Assembly (NCBI GenBank): GCA_900319985.1
Contig: ONQL01000043.1
Span: 1 to 13,349, forward strand
Direction: 5' to 3'
DNA length: 13,349 bases
Source of the DNA: an uncultured Methanobrevibacter sp.
Lineage (GTDB): Archaea > Methanobacteriota > Methanobacteria > Methanobacteriales > Methanobacteriaceae
Within the stretch, counting starts at the first letter, position 1. Each line of letters begins with the position of its first letter. Made by a program: the position numbers and the translations under genes. Below, in pieces: positions 6,824 through 13,349 of the stretch. The notes under the pieces were generated by a model. That model had not been told where the DNA came from. It ran no database searches and worked only from the letters and a program-made list of their open reading frames with translations.

Positions 6824-8611
6824 TTAATTTATAAATGAAACATATCTTTGGTCTGACAATACTTTGGACATGTTTTGAAGCTTTAAGGCAGAAGTGTAAT
6901 ATCTGCAATTGTTTTTGTTAATGTCGAAGTTCTTTGGGTTTTCGTTGTTGTTTCTCTCTTCCAGACATTGATTGAATAAATTAGTCAAGACATTGCCGAT
7001 AGCCTTTTCAGATCCGTGCAATTTTGGGAGGATTTTCTGTTTAATTTGAGCATCAAAGTAACGCTGCCAGTTATTCCATTCATCAGGAGAGTTTTCATAT
7101 CTCCATGCCACTACCATAAATCTCAATATTTCATTGATTACTCTGAATCCGAAGTCAAAACTTGAATCTTTAAGGTTTTCTTGCAATACTGTAAGTTCAA
7201 TAGCTAATGTGTCCCATAAATTATCTTCATCATATGAAATTTCAGATAAAATTTCTTTTAAATCATCAATATTTAAGCTAGAGATATCAGAATCAATTAA
7301 TGGGGATTGTAAATACTCAACATTCCCTTTAAAATCATCATCACCCACATCAGACACCATATAATCCCAAGCAGTTACAGTATCAAATTCAATTGTATTA
7401 GCTCTGTCTAATACTTTAGGTGAAAACATGTAAGTTGTTTCATCAACATTAACTGTCCCAATAGTAAAAAGATTATCTGGAAGATTTAATGATTCGCCAT
7501 TACCATATAATGGTATTTCCTCACCACTTTCAATAGCCGATAGGAAATCTGCAAAATATCTTTCAACATGAGACAAATTCATTTCATCTAAAATAAGGAA
7601 ATATGGATGATTTGGATCATCTTGCGCTTGTTTAATCAATTTATAAGCAGGAGTTGATTGATAATCTTCTGTGATTACATTATAATAACCTACAATATTG
7701 GTGTTGTCTGTCCAATTTGCCCCTACTGGAACAATTATATAATTTGAATCATTACACTCAACATCTAACGATTCTGTTTTTTGAGATTTAGAACAATTCC
7801 AATCAGATATAAAATCTTCAAAATCAAATGATTTTATCTTTAATTCGACATCTACCTCTTTTCCATTATTATCTTTTAAGTAATCCTGCAATTCCTCATT
7901 CTTTTTAAAAGTTATTTTTGGAGCAATTCTAATTTTTGCAGTTGATTTAATGCCATCAACAATAACATTACATTTTGAATATCCGGAATCGAAAGGATAA
8001 TAATTAAAAATATTCTTATGGGCAAACCATTGCCTTTTTTCAAATGCTGACTGATTGGATTTTTGTTTTAGTAAAATACTGCCATTGGGTTTAATATAAT
8101 CTTTAGAAATAAATTCCCTTAAATCATCACAAGAAATTTTTAAATCAACAGAACCATTAGGATCTTTCTCATATAAATCTTTAAAATGTTGTTTGAGTTT
8201 ATCACTATCATAATATAATTGAACTAATGTTTTAATATCACCTTTTGTAGAAATACCATCAACAACCATACCAAATTTGGCACCACATTCGTTAATTGGT
8301 ATGACACTTGAGATTTCATCTTTTTGAAGAGTCCAACCATTATTTTCCCAAGAAGAATAATTAGTTTTAACTTTCAATGTGAAAAAACCCTTATCGTTAA
8401 TCTCTTCCTCTTTGGAAATAATATCCCCATTAATAAATTTAGCAAATAACTGAGATAATTTTGTTTTTCCAGTCCCCGAATTTCCTGTTAAAATTTCAAA
8501 AGGTTTAACTTTTAAAGCTAAAAGATAATTTTCTATTAATTCCTTATTAAAATAATATCCATTAGAAATTAGAAATTTATAAAATGAATTAACCTGCACT
8601 TCATCAGCCAT
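6824..8611 (-). CDS. McrB-like AAA+ GTPase with a large duplicated insert
   Basis: The product is 595 residues. Walker A is GNSGTGKTK (43-51). The McrB-typical strand VGANWTDNTNIVGYY lies at 296-310, Walker B with FLILDEMNLSHVERYFADFL at 338-357, the sensor segment GTVNVDETT at 385-393, and LDRAN at 401-405. These mark the McrB branch of AAA+ proteins, whose hexameric ring hydrolyses GTP and drives a McrC nuclease. No DNA-recognition domain precedes Walker A; only about 42 residues do. Instead about 200 residues sit between Walker A and the WTDN strand, made of two similar units (78-172 and 179-272). These may take over target recognition, which is inference. It is the first gene of a two-gene operon. 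The start ATG has only a weak AGTAGG motif upstream. Confidence 0.92.
   Translation of the reverse strand: MADEVQVNSFYKFLISNGYYFNKELIENYLLALKVKPFEILTGNSGTGKTKLSQLFAKFINGDIISKEEEINDKGFFTLKVKTNYSSWENNGWTLQKDEISSVIPINECGAKFGMVVDGISTKGDIKTLVQLYYDSDKLKQHFKDLYEKDPNGSVDLKISCDDLREFISKDYIKPNGSILLKQKSNQSAFEKRQWFAHKNIFNYYPFDSGYSKCNVIVDGIKSTAKIRIAPKITFKKNEELQDYLKDNNGKEVDVELKIKSFDFEDFISDWNCSKSQKTESLDVECNDSNYIIVPVGANWTDNTNIVGYYNVITEDYQSTPAYKLIKQAQDDPNHPYFLILDEMNLSHVERYFADFLSAIESGEEIPLYGNGESLNLPDNLFTIGTVNVDETTYMFSPKVLDRANTIEFDTVTAWDYMVSDVGDDDFKGNVEYLQSPLIDSDISSLNIDDLKEILSEISYDEDNLWDTLAIELTVLQENLKDSSFDFGFRVINEILRFMVVAWRYENSPDEWNNWQRYFDAQIKQKILPKLHGSEKAIGNVLTNLFNQCLEERNNNENPKNFDINKNNCRYYTSALKLQNMSKVLSDQRYVSFIN
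7796..8380 (-). repeat. Region encoding the tandem duplicated domain inside the McrB-like GTPase
   Basis: Two units of about 95 residues repeat with a period of 101. Matching landmarks are TNYSSWENNGW (82-92) with SNQSAFEKRQW (185-195), GMVVDGISTKG (114-124) with NVIVDGIKSTA (215-225), and DLKISCDDLREFISKDY (156-172) with ELKIKSFDFEDFISDWN (256-272). The DNA copies have diverged, so this is an old protein-level duplication and not a recent DNA repeat. Confidence 0.75.
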
Positions 8612-8666
8612 AATATAACCTACTCATTACAATTTTACTAAATGAAATCAATTTTTTATAATTAAT

Positions 8667-8690
8667 ACAATTTATATATAAACTTATATT
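8667..8690 (-). promoter_or_regulatory. TATA-like promoter of the McrBC-like operon
   Basis: On the minus strand AAGTTTATATATAAATTG contains a strong TATA-like box at 8671-8680, about 60 bases before the ATG at 8611. Transcription would start at about 8650 and give a leader of roughly 35-40 bases. The leader has only a weak ribosome-binding motif. Confidence 0.5.
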
Positions 8691-8898
8691 AAAAAATGAC
8701 CATTAAAAATATTAAAATTATGAATTGAAAATTGTTTATTAAAAAACCTCAAATTCAGACTAATCCGTTTAAATGAAATGGACATATTGACCAATGGATT
8801 ACAATCCAAAAGCAAGAGAAAATACAACCCAATATAGCAATTAGAATATTTCCTTTATTATTTTAAACTCCAGATAATTAATCATATCCTAAACATGA
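8691..8898. other. AT-rich gap with no supported gene
   Basis: This is most of the 315-base space between the McrB-like gene and the secreted-protein operon. I see no RNA gene, repeat or ORF with a start signal. A 16-codon frame (8794-8844, plus strand) has no ribosome-binding site. The McrBC promoter lies at its left and the oligo-T terminator at its right. Confidence 0.5.
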
Positions 8899-8922
8899 TG
8901 AAAAAAAGTAAAAAAGAATAAA
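8899..8922 (-). terminator. Oligo-T terminator of the secreted-protein operon
   Basis: On the minus strand, just after the stop of the gene ending at 8927, there are T runs at 8911-8915 and 8901-8907. Oligo-T tracts of this kind terminate archaeal RNA polymerase. It would shield the McrBC-like operon from read-through. Confidence 0.5.
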
Positions 8923-8926
8923 ACAA

Positions 8927-9409
8927 CTAACTAAACTTAATTGTCTTACCCATATCATATACTAAATCATAATCAGTACCAATAACCATGACTGTCTTAT
9001 TTCCCTTATTAAATCCTGCCAGCGCCATGTTTGTCGAGGATTTTTTAATCGGCTTTAGGAATTTCAAATCCCCATCTTGAGTTTCATAACAGGAATCCAA
9101 GCCAGGGTTCATATTTTGAAACATCATCTGATAGAACATGTCAGCCGAATCCTCAGAAATCATCGGAAAACTAGAATACAAAATCATAATCTGATTCTGA
9201 TTATCCATATATGAATCAAGACGCATATTTTTATTAAAGAAACCATCTGTACCATTCATATTCTGCTTTTGAGCTACAAAATTAGAACCTTTTGGGACTT
9301 TTATAGAAAAATCATCACCGAACTTCTTTGAATCCAAATTTGCTGCAGACACGGCTCCAAGACATAATATAAATACAATGACAACAATTAAAATAATTTT
9401 TTTATCCAT
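8927..9409 (-). CDS. Secreted protein, paralogue of its upstream neighbour
   Basis: The product is 160 residues with an N-terminal hydrophobic segment (5-20) and GAVSAA as a likely signal-peptide cleavage site at about residue 22. The mature domain begins with FSIKVPKGSNF (34-44), contains a GDLKFLKP strand, and ends with a VMVIGTDYD turn and a YDMGKTIKF helix/strand. All three landmarks recur in the next two genes, so this belongs to a local paralogous family with a small outside-facing domain. Function unknown; no enzymatic motif. It is the second gene of an operon: the gap from the upstream stop is six bases, and its ribosome-binding site (AAGGGG) overlaps the last codons of that gene. Confidence 0.88.
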   Translation of the reverse strand: MDKKIILIVVIVFILCLGAVSAANLDSKKFGDDFSIKVPKGSNFVAQKQNMNGTDGFFNKNMRLDSYMDNQNQIMILYSSFPMISEDSADMFYQMMFQNMNPGLDSCYETQDGDLKFLKPIKKSSTNMALAGFNKGNKTVMVIGTDYDLVYDMGKTIKFS

Positions 9410-9415
9410 ACTTCA

Positions 9416-9937
9416 TTACCCCTTAAACTCGATTGTTTTAGCCATTTCAACTAATTTATCAGCATTGTTCCCACTGAGAACTACCAACTGATGACCATCC
9501 CTTGCTAAAACTGCATATTTATAGTTATTACCGCCAGGATTTTTTTGAGAGCCATTGCCAGTATTCTCAAAGATAACCAAATCACCCTGATGAGTAACCT
9601 TTGTATTATTTGTCTCATTACCATATTCAATGAAAAGGTTAATGAAATCATCAGTTATCATAAAAGATTCCATATATCCCACGGAAAATTTCTTGTTTTT
9701 GTCATCATAGGTTTTCATAGCTCCAAATCCATTCCCACTATCATTCCAAGACTTCTTAAACACTGTCCCTTTCGGAACTTCCATCGTAAATGCACTGTCA
9801 AAATTATACACTGTAACATTGGCATTGCTTGATTTTGCCGGATTCATACCTCCAAAAAACATGAATCCCAATGCCGCAACCAATGCGACGATAATGATGA
9901 CAAGCACAGCAATAATTATTTTGTTTTTCTTCTCCAT
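9416..9937 (-). CDS. Membrane-anchored extracytoplasmic protein, paralogue of its neighbours
   Basis: The product is 173 residues: a short lysine-rich N-terminus (MEKKNK), one hydrophobic segment at about 7-28 without a clear cleavage site, then an outside domain. Landmarks shared with the neighbours are FTMEVPKGTVF (50-60), a GDLVIFEN strand in the middle, and LVEMAKTIEF at the end. NVT, NDS, NET and NNT sequons fit a glycosylated surface domain. Function unknown. First gene of a two-gene operon; GGTGAT at 9941-9946 on the minus strand lies three bases before the ATG and fixes the start. Confidence 0.88.
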   Translation of the reverse strand: MEKKNKIIIAVLVIIIVALVAALGFMFFGGMNPAKSSNANVTVYNFDSAFTMEVPKGTVFKKSWNDSGNGFGAMKTYDDKNKKFSVGYMESFMITDDFINLFIEYGNETNNTKVTHQGDLVIFENTGNGSQKNPGGNNYKYAVLARDGHQLVVLSGNNADKLVEMAKTIEFKG

Positions 9938-9940
9938 TTT

Positions 9941-9980
9941 ATCACCATTATTAAAATATTGTGCTTAAAAAGATATAAAT
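9941..9980. promoter_or_regulatory. Divergent promoter region with one TATA-like box readable both ways
   Basis: Only 66 bases separate the divergent starts at 9937 and 10004. AGATATAAAT (9971-9980) reads ATTTATATCT on the other strand, so it resembles a TATA box in both directions. For the minus gene it lies about 35-40 bases before the ATG, leaving room for the GGTGAT at 9941-9946. For the plus gene it lies about 25-30 bases before the ATG at 10004, which has no ribosome-binding site and would be leaderless. Bidirectional use of one box is inference. Confidence 0.5.
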
Positions 9981-10003
9981 CATTCCTAAAACAAACTAAT
10001 ATT

Positions 10004-10588
10004 ATGGCAAAATATTGCGAAAACTGTGGGACATACCTCAAGGAAGATGCCAAATTCTGTCCAGAATGCGGCGAAAAATCAAAAGTTCAAAACAGCACCA
10101 AAACAAATTCAAACAGAAACATAATTATTGCGCTTGTTGGCATCATAGCCATACTAGCGGTTGCAGTCGCACTATCAGCAAACCTGTTTACTCCCGAAGT
10201 TCCCCTCGAAAGCAGGGACTTTGAAATCTTTAGGATGGACGTTCCGGTAGGCTCTGAATTTGAAAAGTTCACATCAATGCCATCATACGGAAACATCGGA
10301 GGATTCATATTTCTTAAAAATGTCGGCGCCTATTCAAAGGAAGTACACATGTTTGATGTATCCACCCTACAGTACCACGGCATCGCCAAGGAATTTGAAT
10401 TTGAAAGGCGAGAGGGAGATATTACAATATACAAAGACAGAACCGGTGAGACCCGTGTGCACTATGTCATAAAGGAAATCGGAAAATATGATTTCGGGCT
10501 TATGGGTGAGGACACAGACACCATGATTAAGATGCTCAACTCAATTGAAATTACCGATTCTGCAGGATTGAGTACACAAAGCAGATAA
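10004..10588 (+). CDS. Zinc-ribbon membrane protein with the same outside domain as its neighbours
   Basis: From the ATG at 10004 the product is 194 residues. It begins with a zinc ribbon (MAKYCENCG, then CPECG; C5, C8, C19 and C22), followed by a polar linker, a transmembrane segment (about 40-61) and an outside domain. That domain carries FRMDVPVGSEF (76-86), a GDITIYKD strand (138-145) and MIKMLNSIEI (174-183), matching the two proteins encoded on the other strand. Expected topology is ribbon inside and domain outside, which would suit sensing or anchoring of a surface complex; that is inference. An upstream in-frame ATG at 9959 would add 15 residues ahead of the ribbon and lies before the TATA-like box, so it is rejected. 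Its base composition is richer in G+C than that of its divergent neighbour. Confidence 0.87.
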   Translation: MAKYCENCGTYLKEDAKFCPECGEKSKVQNSTKTNSNRNIIIALVGIIAILAVAVALSANLFTPEVPLESRDFEIFRMDVPVGSEFEKFTSMPSYGNIGGFIFLKNVGAYSKEVHMFDVSTLQYHGIAKEFEFERREGDITIYKDRTGETRVHYVIKEIGKYDFGLMGEDTDTMIKMLNSIEITDSAGLSTQSR

Positions 10589-10626
10589 AAAAAAGCAAAA
10601 TTAGAATTATGGGTTTTGTTAACCCA
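10587..10626 (-). terminator. Hairpin plus T-run terminator for the minus-strand microprotein transcript
   Basis: TGGGTT (10610-10615) and AACCCA (10621-10626) form a 6-bp stem with a 5-base loop. On the minus strand it is followed by a T run at 10587-10594. The T run is on the wrong side to serve the plus-strand gene ending at 10588. Confidence 0.45.
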
Positions 10627-10684
10627 AATTAAATTCAATTGACCCGTTTACCACGCCAACAAGACGCATGCAATAGGCACGACT

Positions 10685-10774
10685 TCAGTGGCCATCATCA
10701 AGTGATGTGGCTAGAGAAGTTATCCCCACAAGGACAACTGAAAAAAACAATATGGCAATTAACATTATATCCAT
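10685..10774 (-). CDS. 29-residue single-span membrane microprotein
   Basis: An ORF of 30 codons including the stop. The peptide starts MDIMLIAILFFSVVLVGI, one continuous hydrophobic helix of about 20 residues, and ends in a short polar tail (SLDDGH). It has AGGTGAT at 10778-10784, three bases before the ATG, the same motif and spacing as at 502-507 and 9941-9946, and a TATA-like box at 10808-10816. A terminator-like hairpin lies downstream. A chance ORF would rarely carry all of these, so I treat it as a real gene even though it is far below usual annotation length. It lies between the zinc-ribbon gene and the adhesin-like gene. Function unknown; small regulators or stabilisers of membrane complexes often look like this. 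Confidence 0.65.
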   Translation of the reverse strand: MDIMLIAILFFSVVLVGITSLATSLDDGH

Positions 10775-10777
10775 ATT

Positions 10778-10816
10778 ATCACCTACTTATTTTTTAATTT
10801 CAGTATCTTTATATGG
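10778..10816 (-). promoter_or_regulatory. Promoter and ribosome-binding site of the microprotein gene
   Basis: On the minus strand CATATAAAG (10808-10816) is a TATA-like box about 34-42 bases before the ATG at 10774, predicting a leader of about ten bases. AGGTGAT at 10778-10784 is a full ribosome-binding site. Confidence 0.6.
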
Positions 10817-10840
10817 ATAAAAGACTATTTAAATCTTTTC

Positions 10841-10860
10841 GAAAGCAAGCACTTGCTTTC
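10841..10860. repeat. Perfect 20-base palindrome between divergent promoters
   Basis: GAAAGCAAG (10841-10849) and CTTGCTTTC (10852-10860) are exact reverse complements separated by CA. The site lies between the minus-strand microprotein promoter and the plus-strand adhesin promoter. A dimeric regulator's operator or an RNA hairpin are both possible. It is more G+C-rich than its surroundings. Confidence 0.6.
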
Positions 10861-10913
10861 ATTTTATAATTCAAAATCAAAGCCGTTAAAATGGATAATA
10901 TTCAACATATCAA

Positions 10914-10968
10914 AAATATTATATGTAAAATTTTAACATAACATATACTATCTAAAAAGAAATGAGGT
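10914..10968 (+). promoter_or_regulatory. TATA-like elements and ribosome-binding site of the adhesin-like gene
   Basis: Two TATA-like runs lie upstream, TATTATATG (about 10917-10925) and ACATATACT (10941-10949). The first would leave a leader of about 30 bases and is the better fit. GAGGT at 10964-10968 lies nine bases before the ATG at 10978. Confidence 0.5.
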
Positions 10969-10977
10969 AAAATAATT

Positions 10978-13349
10978 ATGAAGTACAAGAAGAGCATGAT
11001 TATATTAATTACAACTATTTTCCTGTTCTCCATTGCAAGTGCATGCGCAAGCGATACCAACACTACGACAATGGCAGTAGCAGACGAACAGACAACAGAA
11101 GAAATAAATGAAATTGAAGCAGATAATCCTGCATCCGATGATTCCAAAATCCTGGGTTCATCTGCAGGCAATGAAATACTTAAATCAGGCTCTACAACGG
11201 TTACAAACCACACTTTTGAAGCTATTCAAAGTGCAATAGATGAGGGTTATGATACCATCTATCTCGAACCTGGCATATACAATGGAACAAATCCAATTGG
11301 CATTACAGATAATGAAAATATTGTCAATATCATTGGAAATTCCACAATACTGGACGGACAGGGACGGACAAGTATACTTTTCATTTCAAACTCAAATAAT
11401 ATAAAAATACAGAATATTACATTTGCAAACGGTAACGATAATGGTGGTGGAGCAATATTTGTGGAACGTGGTTTTATGGAAATCATCGACTGTACGTTCA
11501 CAAACAATACTGTATTAAATAAAACAGGAGGGGGAGCAATATTGTCCTCATTATCTGATGTAAAAGTCATCAACTCCACATTCACAAACAACAAAGCAAT
11601 TATGGGTGGAGCAATAGCCTGTATGATTGGCACTATGACAGCCGAAGGCTGCATTTTCACAAACAATACTGCAGAGGATGATTATATAATCTACATATTG
11701 GAAAGTAATGGACAAATCACTACCAGTGTTTTTACAAACAACCGTGCTAATGGTATCGTATACATTGATGGAGATACAGGTAGCACAATCAACAATAATA
11801 TTTTCTTAAACAACATTGGAACCCCTGTCGACTTTTATTATGAATCCAATACAGACTACAATTGGTTTGGACACAATGAAAGCAACTATAAAGACGATTC
11901 TGGAATAGGCAAATGCAACAAATGGCTCTTTTTAAATGCAACAGCAACTCCAGACACAATGAACATGTCAGACACATCCAATGTAACATTCACAATATGG
12001 GCATATGATTCAAGCACCAACACTACAACCCCATATGACAAGAATCTCCTGAAACCTGTCGATTTGAAAATCACTGCAGAAAAAGGAAATCTCAGCAGCA
12101 ACACTGCCAAATTTGATGAAACAATCATATATACTCCAAATAGTGGGGGAAATTCAGGCGTGACAGCATCAGTGGAAAATGCCGCATATACCATTTATAT
12201 AAATGTAAATAAAGGCAATCCAAGCCTTTCACTCGTCGACGGAGAAGTTCCATACTCAGAAAATACCACACTCACACTCAACTACAATTCCCTGGCAACC
12301 GGAAAGGTAAACATTACCCTTAAAGGCAAAAAGCACAGCAAAACATTGACAGATTTGACTTTGAACTCCACAATTGATCTTGGAAACGTCCTTCCAGATG
12401 AGTATGACGTAAGTGTTGCATATTCCGGTGACGACTCATTCACAGATGCTACAGCAACCGGAAAGCTTACAGTGCTTAAAATCGATTCGGATATCAAGGT
12501 GAAAGCACATGACATTAATGTCACAGACACAGACGGCATAATGTTTACAGTAACATTGCCTGAAAACGCAACCGGAAACATGACAATAAGCAACGGAAAA
12601 ACAGTCGACGTGGCTAAAAAGGGCAAAGTGAAAAAGGGAAAGCTCATAGTTGAAATCAAAAACGATGAATATCCTGTCGGAGAATACGAATGGACATTCA
12701 CCTACCTTGGAGACGACATATACAAAAACTCAACCGATAAGGCAACATCAAAGGTCCTAATCATTGAAAGCAAAATAACTCCTGAAAACAAGACAATAGA
12801 GATGATTTTCGATGACAAGTCAAAAGTCAACTACACAACAGATCCTGAAGGCCTTGAGGCAATCAAATTTGAAAGTACCAACGAAAGTGTTGTGACAGTC
12901 ACTTCCAAAGGAGTCATCAAGGCTGTGGGTGCCGGAAAGGCAAAAGTCATCATCAGTTTTGACGGAAACGAAAACTACACCGCATCCAATGCAACAGTGT
13001 CAGTTACCGTCGAGAAGGCAAACTCAACATTGACAGTTCCGGATGTCACATTCGACTACGGCAAAAAGGGCACATCAAACACAACATTTACCGGAGCTAC
13101 AGGAATCAATGCAACCGTAAACGACACCAATACTGTTGTAGAAATTGATGGAAGCGTAATTACAGTATCCAATCTGACAGTTGGAACATATACATTGACT
13201 GTAACAACAGTGCCTGATGCAAATCACAAAAAAACAACAAAAACCGCAGATATCACTGTCAACAAGGCCGACTCCAAAGTCAGTGTCGATGTTCCGGACA
13301 TATACTACGGAAGCTCTGCAAACGTCAATGCAACATATGAGGGTGCAAC
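10978..13349 (+). CDS. Adhesin-like surface protein: beta-helix plus Ig-like repeats (C-terminus off window)
   Basis: The frame is open for 790 codons to the window edge. A signal peptide (MKYKK, a hydrophobic stretch, IASACAS) is followed by an acidic low-complexity linker (about 27-65). Residues 78-298 form a parallel beta-helix of the pectin-lyase fold, with repeated FTNN turns (FTNNT, FTNNK, FTNNT, FTNNR) and GGGAI motifs, closing with YNWFG. From about 320 come Ig-like domains, including a Big_2-like one (about 600-680, with VVTVTSKGVIKAVGAGKAKV) and then repeating units starting ANSTLTVPDVTFDYG (681) and ADSKVSVDVPDIYYG (764). This is the classic make-up of gut and rumen methanogen adhesin-like proteins that bind partner cells or host glycans. 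Many N-x-T/S sequons suggest glycosylation. The anchor at the C-terminus is not visible. Confidence 0.93.
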   Translation, partial: MKYKKSMIILITTIFLFSIASACASDTNTTTMAVADEQTTEEINEIEADNPASDDSKILGSSAGNEILKSGSTTVTNHTFEAIQSAIDEGYDTIYLEPGIYNGTNPIGITDNENIVNIIGNSTILDGQGRTSILFISNSNNIKIQNITFANGNDNGGGAIFVERGFMEIIDCTFTNNTVLNKTGGGAILSSLSDVKVINSTFTNNKAIMGGAIACMIGTMTAEGCIFTNNTAEDDYIIYILESNGQITTSVFTNNRANGIVYIDGDTGSTINNNIFLNNIGTPVDFYYESNTDYNWFGHNESNYKDDSGIGKCNKWLFLNATATPDTMNMSDTSNVTFTIWAYDSSTNTTTPYDKNLLKPVDLKITAEKGNLSSNTAKFDETIIYTPNSGGNSGVTASVENAAYTIYINVNKGNPSLSLVDGEVPYSENTTLTLNYNSLATGKVNITLKGKKHSKTLTDLTLNSTIDLGNVLPDEYDVSVAYSGDDSFTDATATGKLTVLKIDSDIKVKAHDINVTDTDGIMFTVTLPENATGNMTISNGKTVDVAKKGKVKKGKLIVEIKNDEYPVGEYEWTFTYLGDDIYKNSTDKATSKVLIIESKITPENKTIEMIFDDKSKVNYTTDPEGLEAIKFESTNESVVTVTSKGVIKAVGAGKAKVIISFDGNENYTASNATVSVTVEKANSTLTVPDVTFDYGKKGTSNTTFTGATGINATVNDTNTVVEIDGSVITVSNLTVGTYTLTVTTVPDANHKKTTKTADITVNKADSKVSVDVPDIYYGSSANVNATYEGA

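Noticed and set aside
6816..6908. Extended N-terminus for the McrC-like nuclease, with a start at 6908
   Set aside because: It would overlap the McrB-like gene by 85 bases, and the added residues look like an out-of-frame reading of that gene. The ATG at 6815 fits operon spacing.
8794..8844. 16-codon plus-strand frame beginning MDYNPKARE
   Set aside because: Too short, with no ribosome-binding site and only a weak TATA-like box upstream, so it cannot be told from chance.
9959..10003. Earlier start for the zinc-ribbon protein at 9959
   Set aside because: It precedes the likely TATA box and would place 15 basic residues before a zinc ribbon that normally begins at the N-terminus.
11460..11760. 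Repeated FTNN-coding segments considered as a DNA repeat or CRISPR-like array
   Set aside because: The spacing follows protein beta-helix turns, and the DNA copies differ too much; there are no regular spacers.
10902..12701. Several minus-strand frames of 66-139 codons opposite the adhesin gene
   Set aside because: The plus-strand frame is continuous, has a signal peptide and clear repeats; long antisense frames are expected opposite Thr/Asn-rich repeats.

Overview
The window most resembles a host-associated methanogenic archaeon of the Methanobrevibacter/Methanosphaera type. Four things point there: AT-rich DNA; the ribosome-binding motif GGTGAT exactly three bases before an ATG at three independent genes; archaeal TATA-like boxes; and a very large secreted adhesin-like protein combining a beta-helix with Ig-like repeats. 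The genus is inferred; no rRNA or other marker gene is present.

Left edge (1-375): the 3' end of an IS200/IS605-type tnpB gene. Its tail and right-end hairpin look like the scaffold of a TnpB guide (omega) RNA. A small secreted protein (511-909) and a terminator follow. At 1042-1113 a 23-codon ORF with a promoter-like box stops abruptly beside the next cassette and may be a truncated gene start.

Centre (1121-8611): two defence-like modules, both on the minus strand. The first is a three-gene operon: a MutT-type Nudix hydrolase, a 47-residue coiled-coil-like protein, and a large PLD-nuclease/SF2-helicase/DUF3427 protein. The second is a McrBC-like pair. Its AAA+ GTPase carries an internally duplicated insert between Walker A and Walker B, and its partner has DUF2357 and PD-(D/E)XK nuclease features. 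Between the modules lies a stretch (4625-4934) with a possible decayed plus-strand ORF. The Nudix/helicase cassette looks richer in G+C than the McrBC pair (single 60-base lines counted by hand: about 37-43% against 25-28%), which suggests separate acquisition into one defence hotspot.

Right part (8927-10588): three neighbouring genes whose products share an outside-facing domain of about 110-130 residues. The domain is joined to three different N-termini: a signal peptide, a plain membrane anchor, and a cytoplasmic zinc ribbon followed by a membrane anchor. Two of them form an operon, and the third is divergent across a 66-base gap that appears to hold one TATA-like element usable in both directions.

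Right edge (10685-13349): an unusually well-supported 29-codon membrane microprotein on the minus strand, a perfect palindrome, and then the first 790 codons of the adhesin-like protein, which runs off the window.
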